Assembly: GCA_013298675.1 (NCBI GenBank)
Contig: JAAFIJ010000183.1
Location: forward strand, 1 to 5,634
Origin: Rhodobacterales bacterium
GTDB taxonomy: Bacteria > Pseudomonadota > Alphaproteobacteria > Rhodobacterales > Rhodobacteraceae
Length of the DNA: 5,634 nucleotides
Reading direction: 5' to 3'
Below, piece after piece: positions 1-4,883 of the stretch; position 1 is the first letter of the stretch, and every line of letters begins with the position of its first letter. The position numbers and the translations under genes are program-made. The notes beneath the pieces were generated by a model, which saw only the letters and a program-made list of their open reading frames with translations, did no database searches and was not told the DNA's origin.

Positions 1-81
1 GGTGCTGTCAAAGTGGTGATTGTGCAGGTCGCGCGTCTTGACCGGCAAGGTTTGGGCAAACGAATGGGTATGGTCTTCCAT
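1..81 (-). CDS. Probable sulfotransferase, N-terminal fragment cut by the window edge
   Basis: Only the first 27 codons are in the window. They start at an ATG at 81 and run left off position 1. The visible peptide begins MEDHTHSFAQ and ends DLHNHHFDST. That ending matches, from memory, the N-terminal signature of bacterial sulfotransferase-domain proteins (an NHH-x-DSxxW block), which comes just before their PAPS-binding KSGTTW loop. The loop itself would lie outside the window. Such enzymes transfer sulfate from PAPS to hydroxyl or amino acceptors in the cytoplasm; the substrate cannot be told from this piece. The start is supported by an AAGGA Shine-Dalgarno sequence 8 nt upstream. The gene lies 116 bp downstream of the small exported protein at 198-584 on the same strand, so it may be the third gene of the same transcript. 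The family call rests on about ten residues. Confidence 0.55.
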   Translation of the reverse strand, partial: MEDHTHSFAQTLPVKTRDLHNHHFDST

Positions 82-197
82 GCAAATGTTCCTTGTGATT
101 GAGGGGGAAGGTGCCGGTTTCCGGTCCAATGGCCGGACTGGGCGCAAGGTCAGGGGCCGGGATGGCCTTTGGGATCAACCTGTGATGGCAGGTCAGA

Positions 198-584
198 TCA
201 GAGGGTTTCAGCAAGGATGATCGTCGGCGGTGCGGTGACACCTGCACGCACCATCGCGTCCTTCAGAGCCGGGTGCTGAAGAAACCCATTTGCGGCCTCG
301 ATCGATGGGAAACGGTGGATGACCACCACCATCGACGGGTTGGCAGGATCGACAAAGACTTCGGCACCGGTCACGCCCATGGCATCGCGGGTCGATTGGG
401 CCTTGTCATAGATGACACGCCAGGCGGCATAGTCGGCGACCGGTTGGCTGATCACGGCCAGCACTGGCCCGGGCGTTGATTGTTCCGGCGGTATCGCCGC
501 GCCCACGCTGTAAGAACCGGCCACGGCAATCGCGCTGACAAAGGCGATCGCGAATGCAGCAGACAGATGTTTTGAAATAGCCAC
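198..584 (-). CDS. Small exported dimeric alpha/beta-barrel (ABM-like) protein, paralogue 1
   Basis: This is a predicted 128-residue protein. Residues 1 to about 30 form a Sec-type signal peptide or membrane anchor (start MAISKH, then a hydrophobic Ala/Val/Ile run). A domain of about 90 residues follows, with VADYAAWR, GVTGAEVF, HRFPS and GVTAPP blocks. That pattern fits the dimeric alpha/beta-barrel fold of the antibiotic-biosynthesis-monooxygenase/cyclase-like families. Members often act on quinones, haem or reactive small molecules, but no substrate can be assigned here. I chose the GTG start at 584 because GGAGG lies 5 nt upstream. An in-frame ATG at 596 has no good ribosome binding site and would add four residues. 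The neighbour at 666-1040 is a clear paralogue (53 of 90 aligned residues identical, no gaps). The spacing suggests cotranscription from the promoter left of the LysR gene. Fold assignment is moderate; enzymatic function is unproven. Confidence 0.8.
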   Translation of the reverse strand: MAISKHLSAAFAIAFVSAIAVAGSYSVGAAIPPEQSTPGPVLAVISQPVADYAAWRVIYDKAQSTRDAMGVTGAEVFVDPANPSMVVVIHRFPSIEAANGFLQHPALKDAMVRAGVTAPPTIILAETL

Positions 585-665
585 TTCAGCCTCCATTATA
601 GATTTGGATGAGATGCATTCACACCCCCCGACCGAATTATTGTGCCCGGGCGGGGAAAGAGTCTT

Positions 666-1040
666 TCAGACGGCGTTAGAGAGGATGACGCTCGGCGGAG
701 CAGTGACACCGCCGCGCTGCATGGCGGCCCCGAGGTCCGCGTTGGCAAAGAAGCTTTGCGCCGCGTCCATCGAGGGAAAGCGGTGCAAGATCACGAGCAT
801 CAGCGGGTTGGCGGAGTCTGTGAACACCTCGGCCCCGGTTACCCCGGCAGCTGCGCGCAGGGGTTCTACTTCGTCATAAACGGCGCGCCAAGCGGCATAG
901 TCGGCGACCGGGTGGGTCACCACGGCCAGCACCGGGCCAAGGGCTGCTTCCTCTGCGACCGCGGCGATCGGTGCGCCATAATAGGCTGCCATTGCAGCGG
1001 CCCCGGCAAATGCGTATTTTCCAGCTTCACGACGATTCAT
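666..1040 (-). CDS. Small exported dimeric alpha/beta-barrel (ABM-like) protein, paralogue 2
   Basis: This is a 124-residue protein with a Tat-like leader: MNRREAGKYAF has twin arginines at 3-4, then an Ala-rich hydrophobic stretch and a plausible AVA cleavage site near residue 29. The mature part carries the same VADYAAWR, GVTGAEVF, HRFPS and GVTAPP blocks as the gene at 198-584. The pair is therefore a tandem duplication that has diverged mostly in the leader and in the segment before GVTAPP. The ATG at 1040 has AAAAGGAT about 8 nt upstream, so the start is well supported. It is the first gene of the leftward cluster and is divergent from the LysR regulator at 1167. That is the classic layout of a LysR-type regulator and its target. 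Periplasmic location is likely. The reaction is unknown; monooxygenase, cyclase or small-molecule binding are all possible. Confidence 0.82.
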   Translation of the reverse strand: MNRREAGKYAFAGAAAMAAYYGAPIAAVAEEAALGPVLAVVTHPVADYAAWRAVYDEVEPLRAAAGVTGAEVFTDSANPLMLVILHRFPSMDAAQSFFANADLGAAMQRGGVTAPPSVILSNAV

Positions 1041-1076
1041 AGTCTTTATCCTTTTATATCATTGTGTTGCGTATGA

Positions 1077-1082
1077 ATGATA
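1077..1082 (-). promoter_or_regulatory. Candidate -10 box for the leftward ABM-like genes
   Basis: Read on the minus strand this is TATCAT, five of six matches to TATAAT. It lies about 37 nt upstream of the ATG at 1040. No convincing -35 box sits at the right distance, as is common in promoters activated by LysR-type regulators. A start of transcription near 1070 would put the TCTGCA-N4-TGCAGA repeat (centre about 1139) near -69, close to the usual LysR recognition position around -65. This is a suggestion from spacing only. Confidence 0.3.
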
Positions 1083-1131
1083 CTTTGCCACGTTGCTTTC
1101 GCAGCCAGTAGTGCCTTTGAAAAAGAACCAC

Positions 1132-1165
1132 TCTGCATTTTTGCAGAACTAGAGTACACTCTGCA
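1132..1165. promoter_or_regulatory. Candidate LysR-type operator: three alternating TCTGCA/TGCAGA half-sites
   Basis: TCTGCA occurs at 1132-1137, TGCAGA at 1142-1147 and TCTGCA at 1160-1165. Half-sites 1 and 2 form an inverted repeat with a 4-nt spacer; half-sites 2 and 3 form one with a 12-nt spacer. The longer unit CACTCTGCA appears twice in direct orientation, at 1129-1137 and 1157-1165, 28 bp apart. The cluster ends one base before the LysR start codon at 1167. It lies in the divergent spacer, where a LysR protein would both repress itself and control the opposite genes. It is not an exact T-N11-A box. Binding by the adjacent regulator is inferred. Confidence 0.5.
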
Positions 1166-1166
1166 G

Positions 1167-2066
1167 ATGTATGAATGGAGCGACCTGCGAATTTTCCTTG
1201 CCGTGGCCCGCGAAGGCTCCACGCTTGCAGCGTCGCGTCTGCTGAACATGAACCAGACAACAGTCAGCCGCCGGATCGAGGCGCTGGAACACGCGCTTGG
1301 GCTGGCGCTTTTCACCCGCACCACGCGGGGTTTTGCGCTGACCCCGCAGGGGCAGGCGCTGCTTCAGAAAGGCAAAGCGGTGGAGGTCGCAGCCACGGAT
1401 GTCGAGGTCGAAGCGACGCGGTTAACCCGTGACCTGTCCGGCTCGATCCGGGTGACCGCCCCCGAGGCGATGATGACCCATCTGTTGGGCCCGATCATGC
1501 TGACTTACCGCACAATTCACCCTGAAGTCCGGTTCGAAAACCTGTCGGCAGAGCACCGTATCAGCCTTGAAAAGGGTGAAGCCGATATCGCCTTTCGCGC
1601 GACCAATGGAGAGTTGGGCAGTGATACACTGATTTCGGTGCGCCTGCCGAACATCACATGGGGGGTCTATTGCTCGGAAGCTTATGCACAGTGCAATGGG
1701 ATACCGCGGTCGATGATCGAGATGAAAGACCATGCGATCGTGGCCTACAGCGGGTTGGTCGCCACGCTGCATTTTTCGCGCGCTTTCATGAGCTTTGTGA
1801 ATGACGCGCAGGTAGCAACGACAAGCAATTCGACCCTGAACATGGCGGGGACGGTGCGGGCCGGGCTGGGTGTCGGGCTTTTGCCGCTGATGATTGGCCT
1901 TGCGACACCGGGCCTTGTGCTGTGCTTTCCGCCACCTTTGGAAACCGACAGCCAGTGGTGGCTGGTGGCGTCACCCGAAGCCTATCAGCAACCGCGCGTG
2001 CGCAGTTTCATGGCCTTTGCTGCAGAGCGGATCCGACAGGACAAATCCGGCGGGCTGCGAAACTAG
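1167..2066 (+). CDS. LysR-type transcriptional regulator
   Basis: This is a 299-residue protein, the usual length for the family. Residues 1 to about 60 form the winged helix-turn-helix: MYEWSDLRIFLAV, then AASRLLNMNQTTVSRRIEAL as the recognition region, then LFTRTTRGFALTPQG. Residues from about 92 form the periplasmic-binding-protein-like effector domain, opening with SGSIRVTAPE. The frame stays open back to 1077, but the family reliably begins a few residues before DLRIFLAV, so I start at the ATG at 1167. There is no clear Shine-Dalgarno sequence before it, and the last base of the putative operator cluster nearly touches the start codon. The protein is transcribed away from the ABM-like pair and is likely their regulator and its own repressor. 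The effector-domain start and overall style resemble regulators of small-molecule metabolism; the inducer cannot be inferred. Confidence 0.93.
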   Translation: MYEWSDLRIFLAVAREGSTLAASRLLNMNQTTVSRRIEALEHALGLALFTRTTRGFALTPQGQALLQKGKAVEVAATDVEVEATRLTRDLSGSIRVTAPEAMMTHLLGPIMLTYRTIHPEVRFENLSAEHRISLEKGEADIAFRATNGELGSDTLISVRLPNITWGVYCSEAYAQCNGIPRSMIEMKDHAIVAYSGLVATLHFSRAFMSFVNDAQVATTSNSTLNMAGTVRAGLGVGLLPLMIGLATPGLVLCFPPPLETDSQWWLVASPEAYQQPRVRSFMAFAAERIRQDKSGGLRN

Positions 2067-2587
2067 CGACTGAGCAGGCGCGCCAGAGCGGCAAAGCCAA
2101 CGTGCAGGTCTGCAGATAGGCGATGCGACATTCGCAGCCTGACACGGAGCCGCCAGGGCACTTGAACCAAAGATGGTCGAACGCCTAACCTACCTCTTAT
2201 GCCAAATGGCCGCTTCTGCAGAATCGGAACGCAGCTCCACGTCTGCCGAAGGGCTGCTTTCCGCCCCTTTCACCGCGAGGCGTGGCTGCCTGTCGAGATA
2301 GGCCAATGCCGGCCAGACAGCCCAACACGCGGAATGCTTCAAAGCGGCCACTCAGGCACGACGCAGCATGCAACCCCAGACTGCCCATATTGCCTAACTA
2401 GCGAAAGGTAATCAGATTAAGCACGCGTCAGAATTGGATATTAAATTATTCCAGAAGCGCACCAGAAAAGGGAGCCCGGCGTGTCGCGAAAGCCGCAACC
2501 AGACCGTCAGGCCCGTTGACCTGCCCGGAGCCCGAGGAAGATACATCTCGTCATGTCATTTCCGAAATGATCCTCAAGGAGAGACTC
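2067..2587. other. Gene-free spacer between the LysR gene and the SIR2 gene
   Basis: I see no convincing gene in these roughly 520 bp. The part up to about 2380 is G+C rich and holds one copy of the direct repeat (core 2261-2304). From about 2400 composition drops (a run of A/T at 2436-2450), then recovers before the SIR2 stop. Two palindromes repeat the LysR half-site: TCTGCAGA at 2109-2116 and TTCTGCAGAA at 2214-2223. Small hairpins at about 2124-2136 (TGCGA-CAT-TCGCA) and 2555-2569 (TCATTT-CCG-AAATGA) lack the T-run of an intrinsic terminator. A 33-codon minus-strand frame ending at a TAA at 2446 has G+C-rich codons and might be a gene remnant, but I cannot match it to a family. Confidence 0.6.
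2261..2304 (+). repeat. Direct repeat copy 1, left of the SIR2/ParA island
   Basis: This 44-bp core (starting CCGCCCCTTT and containing CCGCGAGGCGTGG) matches 4713-4756 at 40 of 44 positions without gaps, in the same orientation. Weaker, gapped similarity extends left to about 2208 (13 of 18 bases against 4659-4676). It may extend right to about 2350 through a GGAxTGCTT block. The two copies flank the low-G+C two-gene island. The sequence is not a recognisable insertion-sequence end. It may be a dispersed intergenic element of the host genome that served as a site of recombination. Confidence 0.7.
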
Positions 2588-3454
2588 TCACCAAAGCCTG
2601 CGATCCCCTATGACGTCTCGTCTATCCGAAACGGACTGCTTCAGCTGCCGTATTGAATCCAATAGTTCTTTGTGACTGTCGGCAGCAGAGTAGGATAATA
2701 CTTGCAGATTGTAGTTCGAGGCCAATAGGCTTTTGTAGTCGTCACTTTGTTTTCCAGAAAGCAACACATAGTGTGCGGGGGTCCCGGAGAACGACCGTGC
2801 ATACTGTTCTAACAATAAGTTGAGGTCTGGATCACTCATGCCGCATCCAATAAAAATGAATGTATGGGTTAGGAACAACGCGTCAAGTACCCGATAGAAA
2901 TTGTGAAACTTGTGGCGAGCATTCGCATAATCTTCCCGTGTAAATATTAGCTTGTCAGGTGTATTAATACATCCGTGAACTTTCAGTATTAGTCGTTGAT
3001 CGACGCCACCTCTTAGAACACGTGGTATATCGTCGTCATAGAATGTTTTAACCTTTAAGAAGTTTTCTGTCTGCTTCAGTGCAAAATCATCATATATTTT
3101 GTCAAAATTTGGTGTCGCCACAATAGAAGAATCCAACTCTAATATCGCCTTGTGAATTTCCGCACTTTTAAACTTCGGGGCTAAGAACTGCTCTTCAATA
3201 TACTCGATCCAACTCAGGCGCATACGATTCTTGATGATTTGGCAGCAACCAAGATAATCGTTTTCCCTTAGCAAACGCCTCATTTCTACCCTGTTTCCAT
3301 CGCAGCGTTCGATACCAGACTCAAGAACAGCTTTCCATGATGGCGGGCTACCGCCCGCTTCACTCTGTGAACTCATCGACACGCCCGCTCCCAAAAAAAG
3401 CACAGAGCGCCGGCGAGCAACCGATTCAACAACTTCTTTCGGCCACTTAATCAT
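2588..3454 (-). CDS. SIR2-family protein, probable NAD-hydrolysing defence effector
   Basis: This 288-residue protein consists almost entirely of one SIR2-like domain. Visible motifs are GAGVS at 22-26 (NAD-binding glycine loop), a conserved SW at 39-40, TPNFD at 114-118 (the family's TTNYD motif, with the catalytic Asn116), KVHG at 158-161 (catalytic His160), TRED at 172-175 and GCGMSDPD at 203-210. No zinc-binding cysteine quartet is seen, so it belongs with bacterial SIR2 NADases rather than protein deacetylases. In characterised relatives (for example ThsA, DSR and SIR2-HerA systems) the domain destroys NAD+ to stop phage growth. There is no C-terminal sensor domain, so activation must come from a partner. 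The start codon overlaps the ParA stop (ATGA), indicating translational coupling; its own ribosome binding site is weak. G+C content is far below the flanking genes. The family is secure; NADase activity and defence role are inferred. Confidence 0.9.
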   Translation of the reverse strand: MIKWPKEVVESVARRRSVLFLGAGVSMSSQSEAGGSPPSWKAVLESGIERCDGNRVEMRRLLRENDYLGCCQIIKNRMRLSWIEYIEEQFLAPKFKSAEIHKAILELDSSIVATPNFDKIYDDFALKQTENFLKVKTFYDDDIPRVLRGGVDQRLILKVHGCINTPDKLIFTREDYANARHKFHNFYRVLDALFLTHTFIFIGCGMSDPDLNLLLEQYARSFSGTPAHYVLLSGKQSDDYKSLLASNYNLQVLSYSAADSHKELLDSIRQLKQSVSDRRDVIGDRRLW

Positions 3455-4434
3455 TTGAACGACTCAATATTCTCAATAAAGCGAACTGCTATTTCCCGAT
3501 AAAGATCGTCAGCTTCGGCAACTTTTACAAAGTGGGCCCCAACAATGCCGTCAGAAGATTTAAGCTCAAAAATTGGTTTGCGGCTCGACTGCGACATAGG
3601 AACCAAGCTGTGCAAATTCGGTATGGTACCCATGTGAAAATTTAGCGGTCTTTGTGAATATTTTCCTGATGTGACCATACTTTTCTCGATGGCCGCCGGG
3701 ATAGTATTCATTATCTTCTCGTATGCTTTGACTGGCCGGCGGCTGCCCAAAGAGTCGCGTTTTGCAGTATATTGTTGATTTACATAGCCGAGAAGATTAA
3801 GGCGAAATTCCAAATCATCTACTTCTACATCAGAAAGATCCGCGACTGAAGATATATTCAGATCAAGTCGCTTTCTCCAACTTGAAATCCAAGCGGCAAT
3901 ATTTTCGGTCGCTCTCACGCTAAATATATCTATAGAAAGGGGGAGCAGAAAAAAATCGCACGAAATTAGAGCAGATCTGTTAATGGAACCAAGCGATGGC
4001 CCCATATCAAAGAGCACATAGTCATATGCCTTACACGCCGAAAGCATTTCCCTAAACAGAAAAGTAGTGCGTAACCCCCGAACCCCACTCGAATTCCAGT
4101 CAGCTGCCAGAGTATCTTCTATAAGTGCGAGGCGGGGATCACCCAACAAGACGTCAACGTTAAATGCCTGCGAACGTCGAAACTCATGCGTAGCTGAAAA
4201 ACCCTTACCCTGCGAAAGCGGGCGAGCCATGGAATAAATGGTATAAAGAGATTTTTTATCATAAATTTCTTCCAGGACATCATCGTCGAACATGTACTGC
4301 GTAGCGTTGGCTTGGGGGTCAGCATCAACAATAAGCACTTTCTTATTTCGCTTTGCCAATGCAGCGGCAAGATTGCAAAGGAGTGTTGTTTTTCCAACTC
4401 CGCCTTTGTTTGTGAATACGGCAACGGATTTCAT
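3451..4434 (-). CDS. ParA/MinD-type P-loop ATPase, partner of the SIR2 protein
   Basis: This 327-residue protein has the deviant Walker A motif KGGVGKTT at 10-17, with signature Lys10 and P-loop Lys15. It also has the VDADPQ switch motif at 36-41 and the Walker-B-like FDMGPSLGS at 142-150. These define ATP-dependent dimerising ATPases of the ParA/MinD class. There is no N-terminal helix-turn-helix, so it is not the DNA-autoregulating P1-type ParA. The C-terminal third is unlike classical Soj/ParA and contains an IPNLHSLVPMSQSSRKP block at 271-287. The ATG at 4434 starts right at the first beta strand and has AGGA 8 nt upstream. A longer frame opening with TTG at 4491 runs into an inverted repeat and is rejected. 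No ParB, replication or conjugation gene is nearby. Coupled to the SIR2 gene by a 4-bp overlap, it is most likely a sensor, switch or scaffold for that effector rather than a partition protein. Confidence 0.9.
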   Translation of the reverse strand: MKSVAVFTNKGGVGKTTLLCNLAAALAKRNKKVLIVDADPQANATQYMFDDDVLEEIYDKKSLYTIYSMARPLSQGKGFSATHEFRRSQAFNVDVLLGDPRLALIEDTLAADWNSSGVRGLRTTFLFREMLSACKAYDYVLFDMGPSLGSINRSALISCDFFLLPLSIDIFSVRATENIAAWISSWRKRLDLNISSVADLSDVEVDDLEFRLNLLGYVNQQYTAKRDSLGSRRPVKAYEKIMNTIPAAIEKSMVTSGKYSQRPLNFHMGTIPNLHSLVPMSQSSRKPIFELKSSDGIVGAHFVKVAEADDLYREIAVRFIENIESFK

Positions 4435-4465
4435 ATCAATTGTCCTGGAATCTAGCGCGTTTTGA

Positions 4466-4494
4466 CTGTTGAAATGTCTCGCACGTTTCAACAG
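4466..4494. repeat. Inverted repeat in the ParA leader, candidate operator or RNA hairpin
   Basis: CTGTTGAAA at 4466-4474 is repeated as its exact reverse complement TTTCAACAG at 4486-4494, with an 11-nt spacer. One mismatch further in, the arms gain two more pairs (GT with AC), giving 11 of 12 matched positions and a 5-nt centre. The nearer arm lies 31 nt upstream of the ATPase ATG. It could bind a dimeric regulator, act as a centromere-like site for a partner of the ATPase, or fold as an mRNA hairpin (stem of about 12 with one G-U type pair). No T-run follows on the minus strand, so it is not an intrinsic terminator. Confidence 0.6.
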
Positions 4495-4558
4495 CGCTGT
4501 CGACTAGTTGATCGGTCTCGCGAGGTCGCACGTCTGCGCAAAATCCTGGCCGGCAATC

Positions 4559-4588
4559 GATATATGCAAGGTCAAGCAGTTCAGTCAC
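4559..4588 (-). promoter_or_regulatory. Weak sigma-70-like promoter candidate for the ParA-SIR2 operon
   Basis: On the minus strand GTGACT (4583-4588) and TATATC (4559-4564) are separated by 18 nt; each matches its consensus at four of six positions. This would give a leader of about 115 nt containing the inverted repeat. The match is modest and other starts are possible. Confidence 0.25.
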
Positions 4589-4602
4589 GCGCCCATTTTT
4601 TG

Positions 4603-4614
4603 ACTTTGCAAAGT
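4603..4614. repeat. Perfect 12-bp palindrome ACTTTGCAAAGT
   Basis: The palindrome is exact and ends at mismatches on both sides. It lies about 170 bp upstream of the ATPase start, just upstream of the promoter candidate, with a T6 run (4596-4601) beside it. It may be a protein-binding site or part of the host intergenic repeat. No regulator can be named. Confidence 0.35.
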
Positions 4615-4712
4615 GCGTTATGTGCGCTTCGCCGCCGCTCGTGCTGGGAGGAGCGAAGGGCCGTTATCGCAGGATCATGCTAGCGAGATGCCGCAGCGCG
4701 TCAGACCGGTTG

Positions 4713-4756
4713 CCGCCCCTTTCGCCGCGAGGCGTGGTTGCCTGTCAAGATCGGCC
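4713..4756 (+). repeat. Direct repeat copy 2, right of the SIR2/ParA island
   Basis: This is the second copy of the 44-bp core at 2261-2304, same orientation, with four substitutions and no gaps. The distance between equivalent positions is 2452 bp. Weaker similarity extends left to about 4659, and possibly right through GGACTGCTT near 4781. Together with its partner it brackets the low-G+C operon. Confidence 0.7.
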
Positions 4757-4883
4757 CTTAGCGGACGATCACGTCGGATCGGACTGCTTTCGGCGGCGGC
4801 CATTTGGATTCCGAGCGGCTTTACCTTGCGTTCATTGGGCCTATCTCATTTAGGCACGGACCATGGCATGCGTGCACCTCATG

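Larger units (their letters stand above)
4435..4883. other. Gene-free spacer upstream of the ParA gene
   Basis: I see no supportable gene in these roughly 450 bp; the open frames present lack ribosome sites, recognisable motifs and continuity. The stretch near the ATPase holds an inverted repeat (4466-4494), a weak promoter candidate (4559-4588) and a perfect 12-bp palindrome (4603-4614). The part from about 4640 onward is G+C rich and holds the second copy of the direct repeat (4713-4756). No T-rich terminator is visible after the LysR gene ending at 4884, so readthrough toward the island cannot be excluded. Confidence 0.6.

Noticed and set aside
600..660. C-run/G-run pairing (CCCCCCG with CGGGCGGGG) as a terminator between the two paralogues
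   Set aside because: The stem is about 5 bp with a long loop and no T-run, so cotranscription remains the simpler reading.
1077..1166. In-frame 30-codon extension upstream of the LysR regulator
   Set aside because: The family starts a few residues before DLRIFLAV, the extension covers the operator and the putative -10 box of the opposite genes, and its residues match nothing in the family.
2160..2210. Possible tRNA fragment or attachment site near the left repeat
   Set aside because: I could not form a cloverleaf or find a matching tRNA 3' end, and no integrase is present.
2197..2411. Overlapping open frames on both strands of the left repeat copy as small genes
   Set aside because: The frames are not preserved in the second repeat copy, have no ribosome sites, and read as Arg/Gly/Ala-rich shadow sequence.
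2446..2550. Minus-strand frame of about 33 codons ending at a TAA at 2446, as a gene remnant
   Set aside because: Its G+C-rich codons look gene-like, but there is no start, no ribosome site and no family I recognise.
2555..2569. TCATTT-CCG-AAATGA hairpin as terminator of the SIR2 gene
   Set aside because: The stem is only 6 bp, A+T rich, and no T-run follows on the minus strand.
3451..4434. Plasmid partition system
   Set aside because: No ParB, replication initiator or mobilisation gene is present, and the ATPase is translationally coupled to a SIR2 gene instead.
4435..4491. TTG start giving the ParA-like protein 19 extra residues
   Set aside because: ParA proteins without a DNA-binding domain start just before the first beta strand. 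The ATG at 4434 has a Shine-Dalgarno sequence, while the TTG falls inside the inverted repeat.
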